From Methylobacterium sp. (GTDB lineage: Bacteria; Pseudomonadota; Alphaproteobacteria; Rhizobiales; Beijerinckiaceae): a DNA stretch of 64,000 nucleotides. Below are positions 1-8,195 of this stretch, piece by piece. The translations under genes were made by a program, and so were the position numbers. Within the stretch, counting starts at the first letter, position 1. Every line of letters starts with the position of its first letter. The notes beneath the pieces were generated by a model that was not told the origin of the DNA, did no database searches, and saw only the letters and a program-made list of their open reading frames with translations. Location of the stretch: the NCBI GenBank assembly GCA_020253445.1, contig JADCBP010000005.1, positions 62,001 through 126,000 of the forward strand, written 5' to 3'.

Positions 1-1010
1 ATCTCGGGATATTCCTGCAGGGCCTGACTGACCGGGTGAAGGCCAAGACCAAGCTGCGTTGCCAGGAGATTGAGCCGGACATAACTGCGGCCGGCCGCCA
101 GCTGGTGGCTCCGGCTGTTGCCGAGCCCGGTCAGCCAGACAAAACTGGGCGTTGCCTCGAAAAGCTGGCGATATTTCTCGATCTGGTTCTTCGTGCTGCT
201 CGATTGCGGATTGCGCGCCTCCTCGCGGACCTTGTCGGCTCCCAGCAGGCTCAGGGCTTCGAAAAGCGGTCCGGACAGCGAGATTCCATCGGGATTGGCG
301 TCAATCTCCCGCGAGCCCACCCGCAGCACATCGATGCTCTCGCCCAGCGCCAGAGGGGTGTTGAACTCCAGCGCGAACGCAGCCGTGACGAGGTCGCGCA
401 GGGCCCGGACTTCGTTCTCGCTCCGGGCATGATCGAAACGAACGAGAGAAGAGGCCGAGCCACTCAAAGTCACGAGATTCCCGGCCGTGACCGGTCGCGC
501 CAGATCATACGGCACCTTGGCCGAACGGCGATCGCGGATCACCGACGCCAGCGGATCGGCGACCAGCCCCGGTTGCGAAACAAAGCGCAGGCGCGCAATC
601 GGGCGGGAATCGAGCCGAGGTTCGCCCGCCCCGTCCGGAAAGGCCTCAACCTCCATGCGCATGCCCCGGCGCGACGCCGCGACGGCCGCGAGTTCGATGA
701 AGCAGCCGAACCCGATCACGATCTGCCGATCGAAAGGATCGGTCTGCGGCAGGCGCCGCTCCAGATCGCAGGTCAGTTCGGCCTGATCCTTGCCGATGAG
801 CCTGATCCGCCAGGGCTGCAGGTTATGCGGGTTGGGCGCCAGGATGGCGTGCCGGAAGGCATCGAGTCGGGGATCAAGATTTGACCCGTCCAACGATTTC
901 CATGGCTCATAGGCCCGCTGCGGAACCTGTGTCACGCGCCATGCCGCTCCGGCGCCAACCAATGCCAGCGTTCCGCCAATTCCCAGAATGAGATTGCGCC
1001 GAGAAACCAT
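1..1010 (-). CDS. Tat-exported nitroreductase-like (Acg-type) flavoprotein, 3' end outside window
   Basis: The frame is open from ATG at 1010 to the left edge (336 codons, no stop). It starts MVSRRNLILGIGG, a twin-arginine signal followed by a hydrophobic stretch, then a mature domain with HAILAPNPHNLQPW, close to the HNxQPW segment of nitroreductase-fold proteins of the Acg type. Such proteins bind FMN or are degenerate relatives; I infer an exported flavoprotein of unknown substrate. A weak GGAG lies about 6 nt upstream of the start. Two tandem palindromes lie 15-50 bp upstream, so expression is probably controlled by a dimeric repressor. The C-terminus and any downstream operon partners are not visible. 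Confidence 0.75.
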   Translation of the reverse strand, partial: MVSRRNLILGIGGTLALVGAGAAWRVTQVPQRAYEPWKSLDGSNLDPRLDAFRHAILAPNPHNLQPWRIRLIGKDQAELTCDLERRLPQTDPFDRQIVIGFGCFIELAAVAASRRGMRMEVEAFPDGAGEPRLDSRPIARLRFVSQPGLVADPLASVIRDRRSAKVPYDLARPVTAGNLVTLSGSASSLVRFDHARSENEVRALRDLVTAAFALEFNTPLALGESIDVLRVGSREIDANPDGISLSGPLFEALSLLGADKVREEARNPQSSSTKNQIEKYRQLFEATPSFVWLTGLGNSRSHQLAAGRSYVRLNLLATQLGLGLHPVSQALQEYPE

Positions 1011-1024
1011 GTGTATCTCCTTTG

Positions 1025-1060
1025 GTTTGATATCAAACGACTTATGGTTTGATATCAAAC
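1025..1060. promoter_or_regulatory. Two tandem perfect 14-bp palindromes, probable repressor operator
   Basis: GTTTGATATCAAAC occurs at 1025-1038 and again at 1047-1060, both perfect palindromes, centre to centre 22 bp (two helical turns). They lie just upstream of the Tat nitroreductase start at 1010. Size, AT-rich core and spacing fit two dimers of a MarR-like or similar winged-helix repressor on one DNA face. No regulator gene is adjacent, so the binder is unknown. Confidence 0.6.
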
Positions 1061-1265
1061 TAAATGATCAGCCGCAAGGGGGCTTCTGCTTTGTCCGAAC
1101 CGGGGAGTCGCTGCACGGCATCGCCGGTTCACGCAGCGCGATTCCACCCGGGCGCGTTGGGGCGACGTCAAGCCCGTCCGGATCTTGCCGCCCTCACCTC
1201 CGGGCAGGGGGGGCGGCCGCCGTTTGCGCCCGTCGCTGCCGTGCCGCGCCGGGCTTGATCCGCCC
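1061..1265. other. GC-rich intergenic stretch, nothing recognised
   Basis: Between the palindromes and the dispersed element at 1266 I see no credible gene. Short open frames on both strands lack family resemblance and ribosome binding sites. A small inverted pair, CCGCCC near 1190 and GGGCGG near 1210, could be another worn palindromic repeat. Confidence 0.4.
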
Positions 1266-1372
1266 TGGAGCATCCGCCCGCCAAGTGGATACCGGTTGGC
1301 GGAAAAAGCGGATGCGAGAACAAGAAGAGTGAGCGCGAAGCTCAATTCTGTCAGATCGGTTTGCGCTCTAGA
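1266..1372 (+). repeat. RIME-like dispersed intergenic element, copy 1
   Basis: About 105 bp nearly identical to the copy at 36822-36928. It has the arms GCATCCGC (1270-1277) and GCGGATGC (1308-1315) around ACCGGTT, then a tail with AACAAGAAGAG and CAGATCGGTTTG ending in CTCTAGA. The distal end contains the TAG stop (complement of 1368-1370) of the leftward membrane-protein gene. The arm-ACCGGTT-arm layout recurs in the copies at 3161, 13264, 36975, 43549 and 55669. Confidence 0.75.
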
Positions 1373-2075
1373 ACACCTTTCGCACCGCGAGGAAACCGGC
1401 CGCGCCGAGCCAGAACGGCCCCGCGACACCGGCAATGAGCGGAATGATTTCCCCGCTGTTTCCAAAGCCGAATCCCAAGAGTTCGCCCGACGACACCAGA
1501 TAGAGAATGCCGATCACCACCCCGATCCATCCGAGTGGACGGGGGAGGTTGCGTGTCCGGGAAATGACGAGACCGACCAGGACGAACCAGGTTCCGCCGA
1601 GAATATTGACCGCCACATCCTCGGTCGCCGTGTTCAGGACGGCGCCAATCATTCGATAGCTCGCGAATGTCGCGGTGCCCATCGTTGCATCCGCCCCGGG
1701 CGCATGCGCCGCGAGCAGCACCGGAATGAGCGTCAGGTAGGCGCCCCACCACAGGGGCCGAAGAGGCAGCGAGGCCCAGACAAGCCCGAAGGCAACATGG
1801 CGCTTCATCCCCCGGCCCGCCTGATCGGAGAAAGCGGCCTGCGTGATGATCAGCATCATGGGAACGGCGAGCAAGTAGCCAATCAGCGCCGAAATGAGCG
1901 CGGTCTGCACGGTTCCCCCGCGGCTTTTCAGCAGGGAGAGAACTTCAGCGGCCGGGGCGCTTTCAAGATTGAAGAAGTTCAGGACGGCCAGAAGCGTCGT
2001 AAGCCCGTAGGCAAGGGAGAGGAACCCGGCGAGAACAACCGCGTAGGCGGCGAAGCGCTTGAGGCTGACAGGCAT
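1368..2075 (-). CDS. DUF4386-like integral membrane protein (235 aa)
   Basis: I chose the ATG at 2075 (MPVSLKRFAAYAVV) because AAAGGATC precedes it by about 6 nt; the upstream extension is not hydrophobic and reads like leader. The protein has about six hydrophobic segments and a late RTRNLPRPLGWIG loop, a pattern like DUF4386 membrane proteins, whose function is unknown. It is divergent from a TetR gene at 2326 with a perfect palindrome between them, so it is a probable target of that regulator. Its TAG stop lies inside a dispersed repeat. The family assignment is from memory and tentative. Confidence 0.6.
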   Translation of the reverse strand: MPVSLKRFAAYAVVLAGFLSLAYGLTTLLAVLNFFNLESAPAAEVLSLLKSRGGTVQTALISALIGYLLAVPMMLIITQAAFSDQAGRGMKRHVAFGLVWASLPLRPLWWGAYLTLIPVLLAAHAPGADATMGTATFASYRMIGAVLNTATEDVAVNILGGTWFVLVGLVISRTRNLPRPLGWIGVVIGILYLVSSGELLGFGFGNSGEIIPLIAGVAGPFWLGAAGFLAVRKVF

Positions 2076-2250
2076 CGGAAAGATCCTTTCGAACGGAGAA
2101 TGAGGTTGCGCGCCACAGTTGTCGGTGAAGCACTGGGGACCGCCTTCGCCTGGTGGAGTTGCCCCGGAGCGGTGAACTCGGCCGGGATGCCCGTACAAAG
2201 CGGCCCCCTGCCGCGGAGAACGGGACTTCGATGGGCTTGTGCGGCTCCAT

Positions 2251-2269
2251 AACTTACCAACGGTAAGTT
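2251..2269. promoter_or_regulatory. Perfect inverted repeat between divergent genes, probable TetR operator
   Basis: AACTTACC (2251-2258), a 3-bp spacer, and GGTAAGTT (2262-2269) form a perfect 19-bp inverted repeat. It lies between the membrane-protein start at 2075 and the TetR start at 2326. Length and symmetry are those of TetR-family operators, so autoregulation plus control of the divergent gene is the likely role. Confidence 0.65.
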
Positions 2270-2325
2270 TTTTCCACGCTCATCTGGCCATTGTCAAGTT
2301 TCTCCTTCGCGGCCAGTATGCCGCC

Positions 2326-2970
2326 ATGACCGTGACGGCTAAGGCGAAGGGTCGCCACCACCATGGGGCGCTACGACGCGCGCTGCTGGATGCGGTGGCT
2401 GAAATCGTGATCGAGGATGGGCCGGAGGCTGTGACGCTGCGCGAATGTGCGCGCCGGGCCGGCGTCTCGCATGCGGCCGCCGCGCCGCATTTCGGCGACA
2501 AGCGCGGGCTGCTCACCGCCTTCGCGACGGAGGGCGAGACACGCCTGGCCGAGACCATGCTGGCGGCGCTCGACACCTTGCCGGGAGGATCCCCGCCCGA
2601 GGCGCGGCTTGCCGCGATTGGCCGCGGCTATATCGCTTTCGCTCGCAACTGGCCGGCTCATTTTCGGCTCAAGTGTCGCGCCAATCTGATCGACCGCACC
2701 AATCGCGACTGGTGCGAGGCGGCGGAACGGCCGTTCGCCCTCCTCTCGGAGGCGCTGGACGCGGTTGCGCCCGATCTCGATGCCCGTGCCCGGCGCGCGC
2801 GGCTCACCCTTGCCTGGGCGAGCGTTCACGGCTTCAGCGCGCTCCGCGCCGAGGGATCCGGCAGCGATCTCTGGCGGCCGGAGGAGCGCGCAACTATGGT
2901 CGCGGAGGATCTCCTGGCGCTGATTGTCTCGGCCTGCACTTCGCCTGCTCCAACCCGACAGACGGAATGA
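2326..2970 (+). CDS. TetR/AcrR-family transcriptional regulator (214 aa)
   Basis: The start is taken at ATG 2326 (MTVTAKAKGRHHHG), where the typical TetR N-terminus begins; earlier in-frame starts would run through the operator. The helix-turn-helix spans about residues 33-55 (TLRECARRAGVSHAAAAPHF followed by GDKRGLL). The C-terminal half (YIAFARNWPAHFRLKC) resembles the WHG-type TetR C-terminal domain. Ligand unknown. The perfect palindrome at 2251-2269 is the expected operator, and the divergent membrane protein the expected target. Confidence 0.85.
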   Translation: MTVTAKAKGRHHHGALRRALLDAVAEIVIEDGPEAVTLRECARRAGVSHAAAAPHFGDKRGLLTAFATEGETRLAETMLAALDTLPGGSPPEARLAAIGRGYIAFARNWPAHFRLKCRANLIDRTNRDWCEAAERPFALLSEALDAVAPDLDARARRARLTLAWASVHGFSALRAEGSGSDLWRPEERATMVAEDLLALIVSACTSPAPTRQTE

Positions 2971-3160
2971 GGCTCCCGGCATCTTCCGCGTTTGGATAGA
3001 TCGCGCTGGCGGATCGGCCAGGAAACCCTGAGGCGTCAAATCCTCTGACCTGTGGCGCAAATCGCCTGGAGAGGCCTCTTTCGGCTTCTGATTCTGAAAA
3101 GGATAAATCAAGTTTCTCGACGCCCTGTTGAAAGGCCGTCCATGCCGCATCAGCGATCCT

Positions 3161-3250
3161 TTAGAGCATTTTCCGATACTGGTTGGTCGAAGAAAATGCT
3201 CGAAACAACAAGAAATGAGAACGGACGGTCTGATTCAATCCGATCGGAGT
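3161..3250 (+). repeat. RIME-like dispersed element, copy 2
   Basis: It begins TTAGAGCATTTTCCG, has the complementary arm GAAAATGC at 3192-3199 around TGGTTGG, then AACAAGAAATGAGAACGG and GGACGGTC. It is closely similar to the reversed copy at 13264-13369. The rest of the gene-free stretch 2971-3301 holds no supported gene. Confidence 0.7.
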
Positions 3251-3301
3251 CCGCTCTGGAATTCTGCGGATCTAACATCGGTGGTGGAAAGGAGCGAAGC
3301 C

Positions 3302-3679
3302 ATGGACATTTTCATTGCATTGCTGATCTTGGGAGCTTCCGCTTTGCTGATCGTCGCGCCCTCTGTCTGCGTCTGGCGCGCCCTTTCCAGGCCCGTCGCG
3401 GCATCGCCGGCATGGCTTGGAATCGTGTTCGCCTTGATTGGCCCCTTCATCGCCGTCTTTGCCATCTGTGTGCTCATCTGGCTCCCGGCTTATGCGGGAC
3501 AATGCGGCGGCTGGCTCGGCGAGACCTTGCCCTGCAGCGGTTTCGGCCAATTCTTGTTCGAAACGATGTTCTGGGCCGCGATGGGCATGGCCATACCGGG
3601 ACTTCTCGGAATGCTTCTGGGTATCGCCGTTCTGATTGGTCTCCTCGTCAGGCGCGGCATGAAGCGTCCGGCCATCTGA
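3302..3679 (+). CDS. Small membrane protein of unknown function (125 aa)
   Basis: ATG 3302 is preceded by AAAGGAG at about 6 nt, a good ribosome binding site. MDIFIALLILGASALLIV is a membrane segment, followed by two more around residues 38-58 and 92-115, with a central loop holding two cysteines (GQCGGWLGETLPCSG) that could pair outside the membrane. Longer in-frame upstream starts run into the dispersed repeat. I do not recognise a family. Confidence 0.6.
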   Translation: MDIFIALLILGASALLIVAPSVCVWRALSRPVAASPAWLGIVFALIGPFIAVFAICVLIWLPAYAGQCGGWLGETLPCSGFGQFLFETMFWAAMGMAIPGLLGMLLGIAVLIGLLVRRGMKRPAI

Positions 3680-3769
3680 CCGGGCACAGAGCCATTGCTG
3701 ATTCTGCGTGGCCTTCTTCGTGGCCGAGATCTGGACGGCATCCTCAAGGGCGCGGCGCCCTCGACGCCT

Positions 3770-4570
3770 TCAAAGAGGCAGGAGCGGCAAGCCGGCCAGT
3801 GCCTGCGCAAAAACGGCCATCGTCAGCACCGCATACAACATCGCGACCCATGCCATCCGGCTCTTCGCGACGCCGACCCGATCGAACCAGAGCCCGGCCA
3901 GCGGCAGGGCCTGCATGGCGTGCAGCGCCAGGAAGTGGGCGGGCCGAATGTCGCCGACCGTCGCCGACCACCCCGTCAGCGGAAGAACCGCCGAGCCCGC
4001 CGCAGCCACACCCACATGGGTCCCCTGCGAGCTCATGTATCCCGCGGTCGCCAGCGTCAGCACGAAAGTCAGCAGGCAGCCCCAGCCGATCCCGAGCCGC
4101 AGAGTCGGCGTGACGTCCGCCTCGCCGTCGCGCAGCACGGCGATGCCGAAAATCGCCACGCCTGCGGTCAGCAGCACCGCCCCCGCTCCCATGATGCGGT
4201 ACATGATTGTGGTGAACGGGGTGGAGAGATTGAAATGCGACCCTTGCTGCTGCGCCGCCATGACGATCATGTAGCCCATCTCGACCAGCATCGCCATGGC
4301 CATGACGACGACCGTGCCGCGCAGGATGAGCCCGTCGCGCCAGCCCGGTGACAATCGTCGCTCAAACCACGCGAGTGTCGCGAACAGGACCGTGAAGGAG
4401 AGGGCGAACTTCATCGGTTTGGCCCAGACCGGGGAGCCTGAGAGGAGCCTGTTATCAAAGGCCGCCCAGGCCAGGGTCAGCGCCAGCAGCATGGCGGAGA
4501 AGGCCGCGAGCACGGCGAGCGGACGGGGAGCGGGCGCTTCGACGCCTTCCTGTGAGACAATCACGGCCAT
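3770..4570 (-). CDS. Conserved multi-pass membrane protein (266 aa), unknown function
   Basis: About seven hydrophobic segments are spread along the protein, with polar loops such as AAQQQGSHFNLSTPF after the third. It begins 4 bp after the stop of the ABA4-like gene, so the two are almost certainly cotranscribed. No catalytic motif is visible. I infer an inner-membrane protein acting with or beside the ABA4-like protein. Confidence 0.65.
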   Translation of the reverse strand: MAVIVSQEGVEAPAPRPLAVLAAFSAMLLALTLAWAAFDNRLLSGSPVWAKPMKFALSFTVLFATLAWFERRLSPGWRDGLILRGTVVVMAMAMLVEMGYMIVMAAQQQGSHFNLSTPFTTIMYRIMGAGAVLLTAGVAIFGIAVLRDGEADVTPTLRLGIGWGCLLTFVLTLATAGYMSSQGTHVGVAAAGSAVLPLTGWSATVGDIRPAHFLALHAMQALPLAGLWFDRVGVAKSRMAWVAMLYAVLTMAVFAQALAGLPLLPL

Positions 4571-4574
4571 CGGG

Positions 4575-5027
4575 TCACCTCCTTGGATGCAACTTCAGCG
4601 TGGCCATGGCCGAGCGCCCCGACAGCAGGGTCTCTGTGCCAAGGGCGAGGACGAGTCCGACCGGACCAAACAGGAATGTGCTCGCCAGGACGGGGGCCTG
4701 CACAAGGCGTCCGATACCGGCCCGGTCCATCCGCGCTGCAAGCACGGAACCCACGAACAGGTCGAAGGCAAGGTAGTGCACCCAGCCTGCCAGCAGGACC
4801 CACTCCGACGTGAAGAGCTGCCGCACAGCGGCAAGGCTTCCATAGCCTCCCCCCGTCTGGGAAAAATGGCTCAGCACCAGCGCGGCGTAGAGCAGCGACA
4901 GGGCGAAGGGAATGATGAATTGCGGAATCGCGTTCAGAACCGCGAAGCGCCGCGGCCCGGCAATCAGGATGATCCAGCCCAGAAGCACGGGCGCTCCTGT
5001 CAGGTCGAACAGCTCTTGAGGCGACAT
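4575..5027 (-). CDS. ABA4-like (DUF4281) membrane protein (150 aa)
   Basis: MSPQELFDLTGAPVLLGW starts a protein with four hydrophobic segments; the middle block WVHYLAFDLFVGSVLAARM followed by a late FLFGPVGL matches the ABA4-like family, named after the plant protein needed for neoxanthin formation. Bacterial members are of unknown function. A TTGGAG lies shortly upstream of ATG 5027. It leads a two-gene operon with the membrane protein ending at 3770. Carotenoid genes are not seen nearby, so a carotenoid role here is only a guess. Confidence 0.7.
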   Translation of the reverse strand: MSPQELFDLTGAPVLLGWIILIAGPRRFAVLNAIPQFIIPFALSLLYAALVLSHFSQTGGGYGSLAAVRQLFTSEWVLLAGWVHYLAFDLFVGSVLAARMDRAGIGRLVQAPVLASTFLFGPVGLVLALGTETLLSGRSAMATLKLHPRR

Positions 5028-5318
5028 TCATGTCTCCAACAAAACTTGCCAGTGGAAAGTTGTGGGGGTTCGCCGTTGGGATGTCCAGAAGAATATCCTC
5101 GTGGGGAACATCAGAAATCGCCCCGATCCGATGAAGGCGGGCCCGCGCATGGGCCGCCGGCGCGCCTGCCACCCTGGTAACCGAAAAGGCGCATCCCGTG
5201 GCGGTCGACCGCTGATGATTAATACAATTTTCACCGTTAGCAGCGAGTCTGCCAAATGCTTTTCACGTCTGCCTGAAAGCTTGACCGCCGCGATTCCCTC
5301 CCCAAAAAAAGGCACCCG

Positions 5319-6524
5319 ATGATCTCAGCCCTCAAGAGCTTGACACGGCGCCCCGCCACCGATCCCGCCAATGAGGAGATCGTCCGGCTCCGCGCGGAGA
5401 ACGAGCTTCTCAAGGCGGTGATCGAGGCTGTCCCGGTCGCGGTGGCCGTCTATGATCGCGATGACCGACTGGTTCAATACAACACCGCCTATGTCGGCTT
5501 CTACAAGGATGTGCTGCCGCATCTGAAGCAGCCGGTGTTTTACAGCGATCTGGTGCGGCGCAACCTTCAGCATGTCGGCTTCAAGGGTGATCTGGAGGCC
5601 GAGGTCGCCAAGCGCGTCGCCCTGCAGCGCGAGGGCGACGGCAAGCCGGTGGAGCGGACATATGCCGACGGCTCATGCCGGCTGATCAGCAAGTCGCGCA
5701 TCGTCGGCGGTGCCATTGCCGGCTTCGCGCAGGATATCACGGCGCTGAAGCTGCGCGAGGCGCAACTCGACGCCAGCAAGGCCGAGCTCGCCCTGATCGC
5801 CACCACGATCGTGCCGAACGCGGTGGCCGAGTTTGGCGGCGTCGCGCAGGAATTGGCCGGCGCCGGCGACAAGGTCCGCGAGCTGGTGGGCAAGTCCTCC
5901 GAGCAGGCGGTCGCCACGGGAGCCGCTGCCAAGGAGCTCGCCGTGACCGTCGAGGATGTCGCCAAGAACACGCGGTCGACGGCGGATTACGCGCGGGAGA
6001 GCCTGACGCAGGCCGAGAACATGAACGCCCAGATCGGCAGGCTGGCGGAGGCTCTGGCGCGTGTCGCAAGCTTCGCCGACCTTATCCGCGGCATCGCCGG
6101 CCAGACGGATCTTCTCGCCCTGAACGCCACGATCGAGGCCGCGCGGGCCGGTGAAGCGGGACGGGGCTTTGCGGTGGTGGCATCCGAGGTGAAGGCGCTG
6201 GCGAGGCAGACCGGCCAGGCGACCGCCGATATCGCGGAACAGGTCGCCGGCATCGAGATGCTGATGCAGGAGACCAAGGGCACCACCGGCCACATCATCG
6301 CCGCCATGCACGGCATTTCGGCGCGCTCCACCGAGATCGCCGGAGCCGTCGATCAGCAGCTGGCGGCGGCGCAGTCGGTGTCGGACCACATGAACGACGT
6401 GATCCACCGCAACGGGCTGACCCAGGAGGCCGCAGCAGCCGCGGCCGCTGTCAGCCAGCGCGTCACCGCGACCTCGCACACCCTGCGCGAGACGGTTGTG
6501 CGCGCCATGCAGACGGTCGGTTGA
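5319..6524 (+). CDS. Soluble PAS-domain methyl-accepting chemotaxis protein (401 aa)
   Basis: An N-terminal coiled segment ([19 protein letters not shown]) leads into a PAS fold at about residues 30-140 ([14 protein letters not shown], then [16 protein letters not shown]). The C-terminal half is a chemoreceptor signalling domain with the conserved hairpin tip [20 protein letters not shown] and [18 protein letters not shown]. There is no signal peptide or membrane segment, so it is cytoplasmic and presumably senses an internal cue through PAS and signals to CheA. No CheR-docking pentapeptide is seen at the C-terminus. No other che genes are in the window. Confidence 0.9.
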   Translation: MISALKSLTRRPATDPANEEIVRLRAENELLKAVIEAVPVAVAVYDRDDRLVQYNTAYVGFYKDVLPHLKQPVFYSDLVRRNLQHVGFKGDLEAEVAKRVALQREGDGKPVERTYADGSCRLISKSRIVGGAIAGFAQDITALKLREAQLDASKAELALIATTIVPNAVAEFGGVAQELAGAGDKVRELVGKSSEQAVATGAAAKELAVTVEDVAKNTRSTADYARESLTQAENMNAQIGRLAEALARVASFADLIRGIAGQTDLLALNATIEAARAGEAGRGFAVVASEVKALARQTGQATADIAEQVAGIEMLMQETKGTTGHIIAAMHGISARSTEIAGAVDQQLAAAQSVSDHMNDVIHRNGLTQEAAAAAAAVSQRVTATSHTLRETVVRAMQTVG

Positions 6525-6542
6525 GGCCAGAGCTGGACAAGA

Positions 6543-6765
6543 TCAACGGTTGAGCCGCACCGCGCCCATATCCGCCACGTCATAGCCGCTCAGCAACTCC
6601 GCATGGCGCCCGAACTCCGGCCCGTGGAAATCGGCGTGCAATGAGGGCTCTGACGCAGTTTCGCTGCAACTCGGCACCCAGCCGCGCGAGATTGTAGCCG
6701 CAGAAGGGACCTGCGAGCATATTCGAGAGGCCGAGAACGCGAAAGCCGTTGAGAGGAAGCGTCAT
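6543..6765 (-). pseudogene. Remnant of a CaiB/BaiF-type CoA-transferase with internal deletion
   Basis: From ATG 6765 the frame reads MTLPLNGFRVLGLSNMLAGP then FCGYNLARLGAE, the N-terminus of family III CoA-transferases. After a frame change it continues HADFHGPEFGRHAELLSGYD and ends MGAVRLNR with TGA at 6543-6545, which resembles the end of the same family. The roughly 300-residue middle is missing, so this is a deletion remnant. It abuts a transposase fragment on the other strand, suggesting IS-mediated decay. Confidence 0.6.
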
Positions 6766-6789
6766 GCGCCGCGTTCCGCAGAGCGGTAG

Positions 6790-7073
6790 GCGTGGGCGAA
6801 CATTCCGCCCAACTGCAATCGGAAAGACCCCATCTGCTTCTCGAAACACCTCTACAAGGCGCGCAATCTGGTCGAGCGCTTCTTCAACAAGGCTTGTCGT
6901 CGGACTTGATCCGGGGATCAAGCACTTCCGTCGGATCGCCACGCGCTTCGAGAAAACCGCCGGGAACTTCCTCGCCGCCATCAAGCTCGCTTCCGTCCGC
7001 GTCTGGCTGCATCGTAACGAGGCTACGGCCCAAAAAGCTCCCGGAATGTGTTTTTCTAACATCATTTCAACTA
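6790..7073 (+). mobile_element. Truncated IS5-family transposase (3' part) carrying a small palindromic insertion
   Basis: Frame pieces read AWANIPPNCNRKDPIC, HLYKARNLVERFFNK, then after a break KHFRRIATRFEKTAGNFLAA and VWLHRNEATA, which is the C-terminal part of IS5-group DDE transposases. Between FFNK (ending 6891) and KHFRR (from 6920) there are 28 nt where one codon is expected. This block contains CTTGATC, CGGG, GATCAAG (6905-6922), a perfect hairpin that breaks the frame. The 5' part of the element is absent. Confidence 0.6.
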
Positions 7074-7905
7074 GGTTCAGGACTCATTGATCGCTACCAG
7101 AAGATGACGGCTGCGGCGATTGCGATGGCCGAGAAGAAGGTAAGGGCGCATCGACCGTAGCGTGTTGCGACGCGCCGCCAGTCCTTGAGCCTGCCGAACA
7201 TGTTTTCGATCCTGTGGCGCTGACTCTCAAGCATGGTGTCATAAGGGATCGGGACGTTCCGGTTCGATCTCGACGGAATGCAGGGTGTGATGCCGCGAGC
7301 AAGCAAGGCATTCCCGAACCAGTCAGCTCGTAGCCACGCTCAGCCAGCATGGCCTTTGCGGGCGGCAGAGCCTCCATCATGAGCGCCGCGCCCTTGTCAT
7401 CGCTCATCTGGCCCTCGCTCAGCAGCATCACCAGGGGCCGCCCCTCGCCATCGCAGACGGCATGGAGCTTGGAGTTCAGGCCGCCCTTTGTGCGCCCGAT
7501 ACGATGGGGAACATCCCCTTTTTGAGCAGGCTCCCCGCCGTGGGATGCGCCTTCAGGTGGGTGGCGTCGATCATGATGCGCTCCGGCTTTGGACCCTCGC
7601 CCGCCAAGCCGGCGAAGATGCGGTCGAACACCCCCATCCGGCTCCAGCGGATAAATCGATTTTAGAGCGTCATGTGGGGACCGTATCCCTTGGGCGCGTC
7701 CTTCCACTGCAGGCCATGCTTGATGACGTAGACGATCCCGCTGACCACCCGCCGGTCGTCGACCCGAGGCACGCCGTGCGCAAGTGGAAAAAACGGCGCA
7801 ATCCGAGCCATCTGGCGCTCGCTCAGCAGAAACAACCCGCTCATCAGAACCTCCTCGAAAGGGATTCTGAATCACATTCGAGTGCCGATCAAAAGGTCCT
7901 GAGCC
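7074..7905 (-). mobile_element. Decayed IS5-family element (IS427-group type), 832 bp with terminal inverted repeats
   Basis: The ends are imperfect inverted repeats: GGTTCAGGACTCATTG at 7074 and the reverse complement of the right end, GGCTCAGGACCTTTTG, ending at 7905. Both are flanked by TA, consistent with the 2-bp TA duplication typical of this IS group. The interior holds one leftward transposase gene that is broken. Boundaries are inferred from the repeats and were not checked against other copies. Confidence 0.7.
7094..7844 (-). pseudogene. IS5-family transposase with one nonsense and two frameshift lesions
   Basis: The N-terminal piece from 7844 is MSGLFLLSERQMARIAPFF to YGPHMTL, then TAA where the family has a tyrosine codon; the same frame continues NRFIRWSRMGVFDRIFAGLA and ERIMIDATHLKAHPTAGS. 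A frameshift near 7500 leads to GRTKGGLNSKLHAVCD and GQMSDDKGAALMMEAL, and a second near 7330 (one base missing at the GYD site) to ARGITPCIPSRSNRN and NMFGRLKDWRRVATRYG, ending at 7094. DDE-type residues can be followed but no functional protein can be made. Confidence 0.8.
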
Positions 7906-8120
7906 TAGAGGGGGAGACACAGGGAGGGCATATGCGGATCCGTAAAGAAAAACCATGATACTTTCAGATAGTTACATTCCCAACAAAGGCTTGGCATCGC
8001 CAAATCTAAGAGCAAAGCACAAACAGGGGTACTGAAATGGGGTACCGCTGGGGTGCCCGCCCAAGGCATGCGCCGCATAAAAATCTGAAAACGTTGGGCT
8101 ATTTCTGCTAAAGGAAAAGC
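7906..8120. other. Intergenic stretch between the decayed IS and tRNA-Gln, no gene seen
   Basis: This segment is visibly less GC-rich than its surroundings. Open frames here either run into the tRNA or lack any family resemblance. It may be old IS-associated or tRNA-adjacent insertion debris; no direct repeat of the tRNA 3' end was found in it. Confidence 0.4.
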
Positions 8121-8195
8121 TGGCTGGGGCGCCAGGATTCGAACCTGGGAATGGCGGAATCAAAATCCGCTGCCTTACCACTTGGCGACGCCCCA
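8121..8195 (-). tRNA. tRNA-Gln (anticodon TTG)
   Basis: Read on the minus strand it starts TGGGGCGTCGCCAAGTGG, has the anticodon arm GCGGATTTTGATTCCGC with anticodon TTG, a T arm with GGTTCGAATCC, and ends with the acceptor complement CGCCCCA plus G and an encoded CCA. All four arms pair. The length is 75 nt including CCA. Confidence 0.95.

Noticed and set aside
6543-8195. Genomic island integrated at tRNA-Gln
   Set aside because: No integrase and no duplicated tRNA 3' end were found; only IS debris and a deleted gene lie there.
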